Assembly: GCA_052078155.1 (NCBI GenBank)
Contig: JBQJBP010000006.1
Location: forward strand, 1 to 64,000
Length of the DNA: 64,000 nt
Direction of reading: 5' to 3'
Source of the DNA: CAXBMB01 sp052078155
GTDB lineage: Bacteria; Pseudomonadota; Alphaproteobacteria; Kiloniellales; DSM-21159
The number at the start of each line of letters is the position of its first letter. Position 1 is the first letter of the stretch. The notes under the pieces were generated by a model. It worked only from the letters and a program-made list of their open reading frames with translations. It did no database searches and was not told the DNA's origin. Shown here piece after piece: positions 30,492 through 39,250 of this stretch. The translations under genes and the position numbers were made by a program.

Positions 30492-31685
30492 CTAGCCCAG
30501 GATCAGCTTGGCGATGATGTTGCGTTGAATCTCATTGGAGCCGCCATAGATGGTGGCGGCACGCTGATAGAGATGGTCGGCCATAATGCCGTGGGCGAAT
30601 TCGGGGCCCAGCGGACCGTCGTTGCGTTTGCTCAGGGACTCTTCGGATTCATAGGCCAGGCCGTACATGCCCAGGGCATCTACAGAAAGTTCCTTGAGGG
30701 ACTGAGCCATCTCCGCGCCTTTGATCTTCAGGATGGAGGGTTCGTAACTCAGTTTCTTGCCGGCAACCTCCTGGGAGAGGTAGCGCAGTTCTGCCGCTTC
30801 CAGAGCCAGCAGGTCGACTTCCAGCTTAGCCACTTTGCGCTTGAAGTCGGGGTCTGCCATCAGGGTGGACCCACTGATGTTCTGCTGCCCGGCGATGCGC
30901 TTGAGGCGTTTGAGCTGATACTGAGAGCGGGCGACACGGGCGATCATGTTGCGCTCGTGACCCAGCAGGAACTTGGCGTAGGTCCAGCCCTTGTTCTCTT
31001 CACCCACCAGGTTTTCTGCAGGCACCCGCACATCGTCGAAGAAGACTTCATTGAGGGTGTGATCGAGATCCAGGCCGATGATCGGGCGGACGGTGATGCC
31101 CGGTGTTTTCATGTCAATCAGCAGGAAAGAGATCCCTTCCTGGGGTTTGCACTCTGTATCCGTCCGTACCAGGCAGAACATCATGTCGGCGTGGTGGGCA
31201 AAACTGGTCCAGATTTTCTGGCCGTTGACCACATAGTCGTCGCCGTCGCGCACAGCCCGGGTCTTGAGAGAGGCAAGATCTGATCCGGAGCCGGGTTCTG
31301 AATAGCCCTGACACCACCAGGTATCAGAGTTCAGAATGGACGGCAGATACTTGTCCTTCTGGGCCTGGGTGCCAAAGGTGTAGATCACCGGACCCACCAT
31401 GCTCAGGCCGAAGGGCACCGTCTGTGGGGCACCGGAAAGGAAGTGCTCCTGATTGTAGATGTAGCGCTGGGTCAGGCTCCAGCCCGTGCCGCCGTATTCC
31501 ACCGGCCAGGCGGGAGCGATCCAGCCCTTCTTGTGCAGGATCTTCTGCCACTGGACGATGTCTTCCTTTGACGGGTGCAGCCCCCGGTCGGAACGGTCAA
31601 ATACAGTCTCCGGCAGGTTGCTGCGCAGAAACTCTCGGACTTCCTGGCGAAAGGCCAGATCCTCGGCACTGAATGATAAATCCAT
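30492..31685 (-). CDS. acyl-CoA dehydrogenase, PimC-like large subunit
   Basis: 397 aa. FRQEVREFLRSNLPE, GYSEPGSGSDLASLKT, KIWTSFAHHADMMFCLVRT and the C-terminal IYGGSNEIQRNIIAKLI match the large subunit of pimeloyl-CoA dehydrogenase. The Glu in YGGSNEIQ is the probable catalytic base. Paired with the PimD-like gene directly downstream. Suggests the operon degrades dicarboxylates or a side chain needing a heteromeric dehydrogenase. Confidence 0.87.
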   Translation of the reverse strand: MDLSFSAEDLAFRQEVREFLRSNLPETVFDRSDRGLHPSKEDIVQWQKILHKKGWIAPAWPVEYGGTGWSLTQRYIYNQEHFLSGAPQTVPFGLSMVGPVIYTFGTQAQKDKYLPSILNSDTWWCQGYSEPGSGSDLASLKTRAVRDGDDYVVNGQKIWTSFAHHADMMFCLVRTDTECKPQEGISFLLIDMKTPGITVRPIIGLDLDHTLNEVFFDDVRVPAENLVGEENKGWTYAKFLLGHERNMIARVARSQYQLKRLKRIAGQQNISGSTLMADPDFKRKVAKLEVDLLALEAAELRYLSQEVAGKKLSYEPSILKIKGAEMAQSLKELSVDALGMYGLAYESEESLSKRNDGPLGPEFAHGIMADHLYQRAATIYGGSNEIQRNIIAKLILG

Positions 31686-31794
31686 CAGGTCTTCCTGTTC
31701 TTGTAACGCCGTGTCACCTCGTCACGCTTTTCAAGCCGGGCAGTCTTTGTGCTTTGGACGAGGTCCGTCTGACAGGCCCCCCGGCTTGGTGGCA

Positions 31795-32253
31795 TCAGGC
31801 GTCGGTGGGCTTTTTGCGCATCAGGGCTGTTCGGGTGCAGGTGGCCACAAGAGTGCCATCCTGTTTGAAGGCTTCATGATAGAAGACCACGATGCCGTCG
31901 TTGGGGCGCGACTTGCTTTCACGCTTGCTTTTGATGGTGGTGCGGGCACGCAGGGTGTCACCGTGGAACACCGGGCGGGGGAAGTTGATGTCTTCCATGG
32001 CCAGGTTGCCCACCGTGGTGCCCAGGGTGGTCTCGGTCACGGTCATGCCAATCATCAGACCCAGGGTGAAGATGGAGTTGACCAGCGGCTGGCCGTATTC
32101 GGTCTGAGAGGCCATGTGAAAATCAATGTGCAGCGGCTGGGTGTTCAGCGTTGCGTTGCAGAACCACATGTTGTCGGCTTCTGTTACTGTGCGAGTCAGC
32201 GCGTGATCAAACACCTGACCTTCTTCGAATTCTTCAAACCACAAGCCTGACAT
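31795..32253 (-). CDS. MaoC-family dehydratase
   Basis: 152-aa single hot-dog protein, FEEFEEGQVFDHALTRTVTEAD at the start and NTQPLHIDFHMASQTEYG holding the active-site His, then INFPRPVFHGDTLRARTTI. It resembles mesaconyl-/itaconyl-CoA hydratase-type MaoC proteins. First gene of the minus-strand operon running to 24513; its promoter is in the 32254-32486 divergent gap. Confidence 0.85.
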   Translation of the reverse strand: MSGLWFEEFEEGQVFDHALTRTVTEADNMWFCNATLNTQPLHIDFHMASQTEYGQPLVNSIFTLGLMIGMTVTETTLGTTVGNLAMEDINFPRPVFHGDTLRARTTIKSKRESKSRPNDGIVVFYHEAFKQDGTLVATCTRTALMRKKPTDA

Positions 32254-32486
32254 GCCCTGTCCTCTTTCCCTGTTCTGGCCGCCGGGTTCGCCAACCCGTT
32301 TCGAAAATTATTGCGTATTTGCGTATTAAGTTCTGTTATCCGAACATTATGAGAGGTATACACTTCCGTCAATGCGTAGTTTTCTCTCTTTTCCGCCGGA
32401 TCCCTGAAAAGCGATAGGAAAACAATTGTTCCTGTCGGTTTTGAATATGAGATTTCTGTTCGGAAAAGCGAATAGCAAACGGGTAA
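32254..32486. promoter_or_regulatory. divergent promoter region of the two catabolic operons
   Basis: AT-rich 233 bases between MaoC (minus) and a CaiB-family gene (plus). Contains ATTGCGTATTTGCGTATTAA with GTTATCCGAAC (32313-32346), a near-palindrome AGGAAAACAATTGTTCCT (32416-32433) and GTTCGGAAAAGCGAATAGC (32458-32476). The GTTCG/CGAA half-sites resemble those near the IclR gene. Confidence 0.5.
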
Positions 32487-33692
32487 ATGACTTTGACTTT
32501 GCAAGATACCAACAGCCGCACCGGCGGTGACGACCTGGGATGGCAGCCGCTCAAAGGCTTGAAGGTCATCGATTTTTCGATGCTGTTGCCGGGACCGATT
32601 ACGACCTTGATTCTGGCGGACCTGGGCGCAGAGGTCATCAAGGTGGAACCGCCTGGCGGGGATTACTCCCGCCATATGAAAGGCGAGATGTACGCCTGTG
32701 CGAATCGCAACAAAACCAGCATCGTTCTGGACCTTAAAGCCGAAGGGTCAGATGACATCATCAAGCGGCTGGCGGAATACGGTGATGTGGCCATTGAAGG
32801 GTTCCGTCCCGGCGTGGCGGACCGTTTGGGATTCGGGCCGGCTCAGTTGCATGCCAGCAATCCGGGTTTGATTTACTGCTCGATTTCCGGCTTTGGACAG
32901 ACCGGGCCCGATGCCAAGAAGGCCGGTCACGATCTTGCTTACATTGCCATGGGCGGGGGACTGGCCAACAAGGGACAACTGCGCCAGCCACCCAGCCGGG
33001 CCACGCTGCCTGTTGCCGATATTGCAGGCGGGGCTTACGCAGCCGTGGCCATTCTGGCCGCCCTGCAGGAAAGGGATGCGGGAAAAACCGGTGCCGTTCT
33101 TGATCTCAGCCTTTACGAGGCTGTGCTCTATAGCAGTGCCATCCGGTTCGGTTTCACCACCGATCCGGAGTCCGTCGATCATCTCTACCCGGCCAATGAC
33201 CTCTTTACCTGCGCCGATGGTCGTCAGCTGGCCCTGACGGTGATTGAAGTGAAGTTCTGGGACAACTTTGTCCGGGCAACTCAGGATCTGGATCCCCGTT
33301 TCGGCGACGATGACTATGCCACCGAAGACAATCGCAAGCTCAACTACGAACGCCTGATGGGGCTGCTGGATGAGCTCTTTGCCCGGCGGCCTGCCCAGGA
33401 ATGGGTGGATTACTTTGATCAGCATGATGTGCCGACAACGATCTGTGTGACCGCGCAGGAAACGGTTAAGTCCGCTCATGCCCAGGCCCGCGCCCTGCAT
33501 GTGGAAACCGACCATGGCACGGTTATGCCCTTTCCGGTCATTGCCAGCGGCCAGCGGTTGCCCAAGGCTCAACGGCCCGCCCCGGAAATGGGGGCAGACG
33601 GCACAGCTATTCTGACGAAACTCGGCTTTTCGGAAGCAGACATTGCAGGCTATGCCGAAGACAAGGTGGTTCTGCTGCCGTCAGAAGGATGA
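32487..33692 (+). CDS. CaiB/BaiF protein, alpha-methylacyl-CoA racemase-like
   Basis: 401 aa. Besides the family start GLKVIDFSMLLPGP and LGAEVIKVEPPGGD, it has AGHDLAYIAMGG (H148, D149) and PVADIAGGAYAAVA (D178). These correspond to the catalytic His and Asp of alpha-methylacyl-CoA racemases, not to the AYDxxIQ motif of CoA-transferases. Predicted to epimerise 2-methyl-branched acyl-CoA, but a CoA-transferase role is not excluded. First gene of a plus-strand operon running to about 38.9 kb. Confidence 0.82.
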   Translation: MTLTLQDTNSRTGGDDLGWQPLKGLKVIDFSMLLPGPITTLILADLGAEVIKVEPPGGDYSRHMKGEMYACANRNKTSIVLDLKAEGSDDIIKRLAEYGDVAIEGFRPGVADRLGFGPAQLHASNPGLIYCSISGFGQTGPDAKKAGHDLAYIAMGGGLANKGQLRQPPSRATLPVADIAGGAYAAVAILAALQERDAGKTGAVLDLSLYEAVLYSSAIRFGFTTDPESVDHLYPANDLFTCADGRQLALTVIEVKFWDNFVRATQDLDPRFGDDDYATEDNRKLNYERLMGLLDELFARRPAQEWVDYFDQHDVPTTICVTAQETVKSAHAQARALHVETDHGTVMPFPVIASGQRLPKAQRPAPEMGADGTAILTKLGFSEADIAGYAEDKVVLLPSEG

Positions 33693-33734
33693 CCCTTGAA
33701 GGTAACTGGCTCTGGAAAGTGAACTGTCGCTGTC

Positions 33735-35015
33735 ATGATTAGAATTGTTGAGGCCGAAACCCTGAACCTGGCCAACCACATTCGGCCAGGAGATAGCCTG
33801 ATCTGGGGACAGGGGTCAGGAGAACCGCTGGCGCTGGTTGAGGCGCTGGTGGCTCAGCGCCAGGAGATCGGGCAGGTGCGGGCCTTTGTGGGGCTGTCCC
33901 TGTCGCAAAGCCTGTTGCCGGAGCATTGTGACAGCATCTCTCCCTTCAGCTACGGCGCGCTGGGGACCTGCGGGGCGCTGCGCAAAGCCGGAAAACTGGA
34001 CCTGTTGCCCTGCCACTATTCTTCCGTCCCCAATCTCATCGCGCAGGGCCAGTTGCCCATCGATGTGGTTTTCGTCCAGATCAGCCCACCTGGTCCCGAT
34101 GGCAGCCACAGTTTGGGGTTTTGCAATGACGTTCTGCCGGAAGCCATGAAGAAGGCCCGGGTGGTCATTGCAGAAATCAATGAGCGGGTTCCCTGGAGCC
34201 ATCAGGATGTCCGGCTGGATGAAAGCCTGATTGATTTTGCCATTTGGTCTGACCGGGATCTTCCCCCTGTCAGGGTGCCGAAACCCGGCCCGGTGGATCA
34301 GGCCATTGCCGGGCACATCGCAGCCAGGATCTCTGATGGTGACACCCTGCAATACGGCGTGGGGGCCATTCCGGCGGCCATTTTGAAGGCCCTGTCCGGG
34401 CATCGGGATTTGGGAGTTCATTCGGGACTGCTGACGGAAGAAATCATCGACCTGATCGAAAGCGGCGTGGTGACCAACGCCCAAAAAGGCATTCATGCCG
34501 GAAAGTCCATTGGGGCGGTCTGTGTCGGTGGGGAGCGTCTGTCCCGCTTTATGCACAACAATCCTGACATTGAACTGCATCAGATCAGATCGACCCACGG
34601 CGCCGCCACGCTGTCACAGCTGGACAATCTCATTGCCATCAATTCGGCGCTGGAGGTGGATCTCTTTGGGCAGATTAACGCCGAGCAGGTGGGAAACCGC
34701 TATCTGGGCGCCATCGGCGGGCAGGTGGATTTCATGCATGCCGCCACCACCGCGTCTCAAGGGCTGTCCATCATTGCACTGCCCGCCAGCCAGGGAAAAA
34801 GCGGTCGAAGCCGCATTGTTTCACAGTTGAGCGGTCCCTTTGTGACCACCTGCCGGGCAGATGTTGATCTGGTGGTAACTGAACACGGTGTGGCGGATCT
34901 GCGCGGCAAAACCCTGGATGCGCGGGCCAGCAGCCTGATCAACATCGCCCCGCCGGATCAACGCGAGGCCTTGTTGCGGGACTACCACGACAAACTGGGG
35001 GGCGGAGCGATTTAA
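33735..35015 (+). CDS. acetyl-CoA hydrolase/transferase family protein
   Basis: 426-aa class I CoA-transferase related to 4-hydroxybutyrate CoA-transferase and succinyl-CoA:acetate CoA-transferase. The catalytic Glu lies in INSALEVDLFGQINAE, and the C-terminal VVTEHGVADLRGKTLDAR block is diagnostic. It would move CoA from acetyl- or succinyl-CoA to the pathway acid. In operon with the racemase-like gene (42-base gap) and a CoA-ligase-like gene. Confidence 0.88.
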   Translation: MIRIVEAETLNLANHIRPGDSLIWGQGSGEPLALVEALVAQRQEIGQVRAFVGLSLSQSLLPEHCDSISPFSYGALGTCGALRKAGKLDLLPCHYSSVPNLIAQGQLPIDVVFVQISPPGPDGSHSLGFCNDVLPEAMKKARVVIAEINERVPWSHQDVRLDESLIDFAIWSDRDLPPVRVPKPGPVDQAIAGHIAARISDGDTLQYGVGAIPAAILKALSGHRDLGVHSGLLTEEIIDLIESGVVTNAQKGIHAGKSIGAVCVGGERLSRFMHNNPDIELHQIRSTHGAATLSQLDNLIAINSALEVDLFGQINAEQVGNRYLGAIGGQVDFMHAATTASQGLSIIALPASQGKSGRSRIVSQLSGPFVTTCRADVDLVVTEHGVADLRGKTLDARASSLINIAPPDQREALLRDYHDKLGGGAI

Positions 35016-35099
35016 GGGGTTCGCCTCTGTCCGGCTGATCTGGAGAGGGCGGATCGGCCTTGTACAAAAAAACAACAAAAGACCAACAGGAAACGGTTC

Positions 35100-37040
35100 A
35101 TGAGTGAGACAGGTTTATCCAAGCTGAAGCAGTTTTTATCTCCCCGATCGGTGGCGATCATCGGCGCATCTGATAATCCCACGCGCATTGGGGGACGGCC
35201 TGTCCACTACCTGAAGAACCACGGTTATGAAGGGGAGATCTATCCGGTCAATCCGCAGCGGGAAACGGTCCAGGGCCTGAAAGCCTATACGGATGTCGAC
35301 AGCATTGACGGACCGGTGGACGCCGCCATCGTTGCCGTGCCGGCTGCCCGTGTGATGGATGCCGTGCAGGCCTGTGCGGATAAGGGCGTAAAAGGCTGTA
35401 TCGTTCTTTCCTCCGGCTTTGCAGAGCTCAGTGAGGCAGGCGGGAAAGCCCAGGACGACCTGACATCACTGGCAAGAGAAAGCGGCATGCGGATTTTCGG
35501 ACCCAACTGTCTGGGGTCGGTCAATGTGCATGAGCGCTTCTTTGCCACCTTCTCCGGCGTGATTGCCCGACAGGAGCCTCTTATGGGCGGCCTGTCTCTG
35601 GTGACGCAGTCCGGGGCCTTCGGCAGTCACCTCTATGGGCTGGCTCAGGACGCCGGTCTGGGGCTGCGCTACATGATGACCACCGGCAATGAATGTGATG
35701 TGCAGGTGGCCGATGGCATTCAGGTCTGCGCTGAAGATCCGAAAACCAGCGTCATCATCGCATATGCAGAAGGGATCAAGGATGGCCCCCGTTTGATTGC
35801 GGCTCTGGAGGCCGCAGCGGCGGCTGAAAAACCGGTGATCTTCTTCAAGGTCGGGCGCTCAGCTGTTGGGGCAGAGGCCGCCAGGGCCCACACGGCTTCA
35901 GATACCGGTGACGATATGCTGGCGGACGCCATCTTGCGCCAGTACGGGGCTTACCGGGCAGAGACGACGGAAGAACTGATGGACATTGCCTACGCTGCCA
36001 CCCACGGCAGCCGCCCGAAAGGCAAGCGCCTGGGCTTGATCACCGTCTCTGGCGGGGTCGGGGTTCTGATGTCCGATGCCGCAGAAGCCAAAGGACTGGA
36101 TGTGGCGCCCCTGGCCGAAGAGGCCCAGGCCGCGCTGGTGGATCTCATGCCCTTTGCTGCAGCCCGCAATCCAGTGGACGTGACCGCCCAGATCCTCAAT
36201 CAGCTGGATGTCATGCCTCAGTTTTTTTCAACCCTGCTGGAAAAGGGCCAGTACGATGCCAGCATTGTGTTCTTCTCCAGCGCTGTTTCCACCAAGAACT
36301 TTGCCGACACCTGCCTGGCGGCCATGAAGGAACTGCGCCGGGAACATCCGGACGCCTACATCATCATGTCGATCCTGGCCGATGAAACTCAGCGGCGGGA
36401 CTATGAAGCTCTGGGCTTTCCTGTCTTTGCCGATCCCAGCAGGGCGGTTTCTGCCATTGGGGCTCTGGCCCGATTCTCTGAAGCTTTTGAGCGCCAGAAA
36501 AGGCGGGGAGAACTGGAAGATGCGGTTGGGCAGTACCGGGCCGATATCAAGGCAGGGCTTACTCAAAAGACCCTGCTGAGCCACGCCGGGCTTGATCTGG
36601 GACCAGACCTCAGCCACGGCAGCAGCAAGGACGCTGCAGAGACGACTCTGGAAGTGCAGCTGGATCTGCAGGACGACCCGACCTTCGGTCCGGTGATGAC
36701 CGTGAAACCGGCGGGAAGCCTGGGCCGCGCTCTGAACAGCCGGGCCTGCCGCAGAGTTCCCTTTTCCAGCGATGAGGCGGAAGATCTTCTAGGTGAACTG
36801 AAACTAGGCCCTCTCTTTGAACAGCAGGGAGGGTATCCGGCAGCAGACAAAGCCGCGTTGGTGGCTGTCCTGTCCCGCCTTTCTTTGCTGGCGGCGGCGG
36901 GAGGTTTGACCCCCGGTGAAGCAGATCAGTTGCATCTAATTGTCCGCGAAAGCGGGAAAGGCGTGGCAGTCAAGCCTTGGCCTGTGGCAGGTAACGGGCG
37001 CGAAACTGCAGGAAGCACCGTTGCACAGCCTGCGCTTTAG
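35100..37040 (+). CDS. ADP-forming acyl-CoA synthetase-like protein with shortened ATP-grasp half
   Basis: 646 aa. CoA-binding domain (about 1-130; FLSPRSVAIIGASDNPTRIG) then the succinyl-CoA-ligase-like domains with phospho-histidine H264 in ARAHTASDTGDD. The C-terminal ATP-grasp is reduced. After LLSHAGLDLGP (about residue 495) the sequence jumps to TLEVQLDLQDDPTFGPVM (about 515-532), omitting the stretch of about 100 residues that normally holds the ATP-binding lysine and HKSDVGGV loop. The GGI and DINPL motifs are also altered (KPAGSL, ADQLHL). It may not use ATP alone. Follows the CoA-transferase gene. Confidence 0.82.
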   Translation: MSETGLSKLKQFLSPRSVAIIGASDNPTRIGGRPVHYLKNHGYEGEIYPVNPQRETVQGLKAYTDVDSIDGPVDAAIVAVPAARVMDAVQACADKGVKGCIVLSSGFAELSEAGGKAQDDLTSLARESGMRIFGPNCLGSVNVHERFFATFSGVIARQEPLMGGLSLVTQSGAFGSHLYGLAQDAGLGLRYMMTTGNECDVQVADGIQVCAEDPKTSVIIAYAEGIKDGPRLIAALEAAAAAEKPVIFFKVGRSAVGAEAARAHTASDTGDDMLADAILRQYGAYRAETTEELMDIAYAATHGSRPKGKRLGLITVSGGVGVLMSDAAEAKGLDVAPLAEEAQAALVDLMPFAAARNPVDVTAQILNQLDVMPQFFSTLLEKGQYDASIVFFSSAVSTKNFADTCLAAMKELRREHPDAYIIMSILADETQRRDYEALGFPVFADPSRAVSAIGALARFSEAFERQKRRGELEDAVGQYRADIKAGLTQKTLLSHAGLDLGPDLSHGSSKDAAETTLEVQLDLQDDPTFGPVMTVKPAGSLGRALNSRACRRVPFSSDEAEDLLGELKLGPLFEQQGGYPAADKAALVAVLSRLSLLAAAGGLTPGEADQLHLIVRESGKGVAVKPWPVAGNGRETAGSTVAQPAL

Positions 37041-37054
37041 GACCGTTTGAACGT

Positions 37055-38458
37055 ATGCGCAGAGCGCCCTTCAAAAGCCGTTTGTCGTCGGCTGTGCTGG
37101 TGGTTGTTGTGGCCATGGCCGTGGCCATGGAGTTGGGAGTGTCCGGGGGCAGTACTTTGCTGGCTGGCGCGGGCATTCTGACGTTCATGGCACTGGAATG
37201 GCGACGGATGGCCAGAGTCGCCCGGGTGACTTTCCTGGTTGGAATGGGCTTGCTGGCCTGGCTTTATCTGATGGATCAGATGTCTGTCGACCTGCTGGTC
37301 AAAGCCGTCAATCGTTCCGCCTTTTTTGTCTTCTTTGTGGTCTCTCTGGATGTCTTGCGGGACGCTGCCACGCTGTCGCCGCTGATCAAACGCTGCGGCA
37401 AGATGATCATCGACCAGCCCCCGGGCCGCCGCTATGCCGTGCTGACCTTTGGCGGGCACCTGTTTGGCCTGCTACTGAATGTGGGAACACTCAATCTGCT
37501 GGGGGCCATGGTTCGGCGCACGGTCGATACGGGCCAGCAGGGTGTGGAAGACCGCGTTCGGCAGGTCCGGTTAAAACGCATGACCCTGGCCCTGTTGCGT
37601 GGATTCTGTGCCATTACCTTGTGGGCGCCGACCTCTGTGACTGTGGTGGTGGTGCTGTCCGCCATCCCGGATTTCGACTGGTACGCTTTCTTTCCGCTCG
37701 GTGTTCTGACCTCAGTGGTCTATGTGTTGCTGGGCTGGGCTCTGGATCGCCTCTGGTTCTCCAGAGGGCAGGTTCCAGACCAGCCTGAAAGCCTGAGGCG
37801 GGTGATCCGCAGCCTCTTCCCGCTGTTCCTGCTGAACTGCTTTGTCCTGGGGACCACCATTGTGGTTTCGGAGCTTTTTGGCCTGCGTATGATCGGGGCT
37901 TTGTTGATCTGTGTGCCGGTCATCGGCGCGGGCTGGATTATCTTTGAGTACCGCCGGGCAGGGGGGCTGAAAACCCTGGGACTGGCCCGGCGCCGTATCA
38001 CCCATCATCTGGTGCCGGGGCTCTGTGACTTGAGGTCAGAAATTGGCATTCTGGCCGCGGCCGGATTTATGTCCGTACTGATCCTCTCCATGGTGGACAT
38101 CCAGTATCTGAGCCAGATGACAGCACAGCTGGGGCTGACCCAGGGCATGATCCTGGTGGCCGCCTTGTGGAGCATTCTGGCGCTGGGGGTGGTGGGTTTT
38201 AACCCGATCATCACCGTGGCGGTGGCCGTCGGTATCGTCGGCAGTCTGACCAGCCTGGACATGAATCCGCACCTGCTGGCGTTGACCGGCACCATGGGGT
38301 GGGCGCTGGTCACAGGATACTCCCCCTTTGCCGCTGCCAACCGTCTGGTCAGCCGCTGCGTTCGCCACAGTCCGGTAGAGGTGGGCATGCGCTGGAATGC
38401 GCCCTTTATCTTACTGGTTCTCCTTTTAACCTCTGCCGTGTTGCTGATCTTTTCCTGA
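37055..38458 (+). CDS. multi-pass membrane protein of unknown function
   Basis: 467 aa with about 11-12 hydrophobic segments. I do not recognise the family. Regular helices, TLWAPTSVTVVVVLS and a late GFNPIITVAVAVGIVG followed by GWALVTGYSPFAAAN look like two re-entrant or helix-break motifs as found in ion/anion-transporter-superfamily carriers. Starts 15 bases after the CoA-ligase-like gene, so it is probably the permease of that operon's substrate (inference). Confidence 0.65.
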   Translation: MRRAPFKSRLSSAVLVVVVAMAVAMELGVSGGSTLLAGAGILTFMALEWRRMARVARVTFLVGMGLLAWLYLMDQMSVDLLVKAVNRSAFFVFFVVSLDVLRDAATLSPLIKRCGKMIIDQPPGRRYAVLTFGGHLFGLLLNVGTLNLLGAMVRRTVDTGQQGVEDRVRQVRLKRMTLALLRGFCAITLWAPTSVTVVVVLSAIPDFDWYAFFPLGVLTSVVYVLLGWALDRLWFSRGQVPDQPESLRRVIRSLFPLFLLNCFVLGTTIVVSELFGLRMIGALLICVPVIGAGWIIFEYRRAGGLKTLGLARRRITHHLVPGLCDLRSEIGILAAAGFMSVLILSMVDIQYLSQMTAQLGLTQGMILVAALWSILALGVVGFNPIITVAVAVGIVGSLTSLDMNPHLLALTGTMGWALVTGYSPFAAANRLVSRCVRHSPVEVGMRWNAPFILLVLLLTSAVLLIFS

Positions 38459-38501
38459 TGGAAAACGGGACAGGGCAGGGCCTCTAGAGCAAAGAAACAG
38501 G

Positions 38502-38918
38502 ATGACGTCCATGAACAAACGTGAGGATTTTATCGGCTCCTGGCAGATGGTCAGCTGGCGCTCTCTGAAAGACGGGGAGCCCGATGGTTACCCCATGGGG
38601 GAAGACGCAAAGGGGCAGATTGTTTATGCCGCTGAGGGTCGCATGGCCGCCTTTTTGATGCGGGCGGACTTTGAAGAAAACAGTCAGACAACTCTGCCCA
38701 CAGCCCAAACCATGATTTCCTATGGCGGCACCTGGCGGGTTGAGGGCGAGGAGATTGTGCACGACGTGATCTTTGCCACCTTGCCTCACTGGATTGGCCG
38801 ACCGCTGGTGCGCCGGGTGGAACGACAAGGCGAGCGCATCCTGCTGCGCACCGCCCCGGAATACAGTAAATCCGGCAAGCGCTATGAGCATGAATTGCTT
38901 TGGGAACGGGTTGCCTGA
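38502..38918 (+). CDS. lipocalin-like domain protein
   Basis: 138 aa. FIGSWQMVSWRSLKDGEP at the start, then YAAEGRMAAFLMR and SYGGTWRVEGEEIVHDV match the small bacterial lipocalin-like fold. No signal peptide, so cytoplasmic. Such proteins sit in polyketide or aromatic-degradation clusters, some acting as small-ligand binding enzymes; the role here is unknown. Translation may start at M1 (38502) or M4 (38511). Last gene of the plus-strand operon. Confidence 0.72.
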   Translation: MTSMNKREDFIGSWQMVSWRSLKDGEPDGYPMGEDAKGQIVYAAEGRMAAFLMRADFEENSQTTLPTAQTMISYGGTWRVEGEEIVHDVIFATLPHWIGRPLVRRVERQGERILLRTAPEYSKSGKRYEHELLWERVA

Positions 38919-39250
38919 TAGACGCCAGTCCGGCCGCTTAATCCAGGGATTGGCTGCCGTCATGAACAAGGGAAGGGAGGGCTCTTGCCCCTCCCTGATC
39001 AGGGAAATTTTCCTTTGCCGCTGATTTGGGCAGAAAAATCAGCTTTTGGCTCATTTTTTGTCAGCAAAATTTGGACAAAAGGGCCTCAGGCGCGTACATC
39101 AATAGCCGAAATTTCTCAGAGCAGCAGTCTGGTCGTCGATTCTGGTTCAGACCCTGCTGCGAATGATCATGTGTAGCTGAGCAATACGGACCGTGGTGGG
39201 GGCGCGAGCGCCTGTGCCCGCACCCGTTGAGACAAACTCTGGAGACCCTA
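38919..39250. other. gap between lipocalin-like and aldolase genes
   Basis: 332 bases. Holds two hairpins (AGGGAGGGC/GCCCCTCCCT around 38974-38996 and GCTGATTT/AAATCAGC at 39020-39043) and presumably the promoter of the aldolase gene. No coding frame is convincing. Confidence 0.45.
39020..39057 (+). terminator. probable terminator of the 32.5-38.9 kb operon
   Basis: GCTGATTT (39020-39027) pairs with AAATCAGC (39036-39043), followed by TTTTGG and then CATTTTTT. Confidence 0.5.

Noticed and set aside
38480..38500. CTCTAGAGCAAAG as another copy of the 138-bp element
   Set aside because: Only the TAGAGCA end matches; no A or B module follows.
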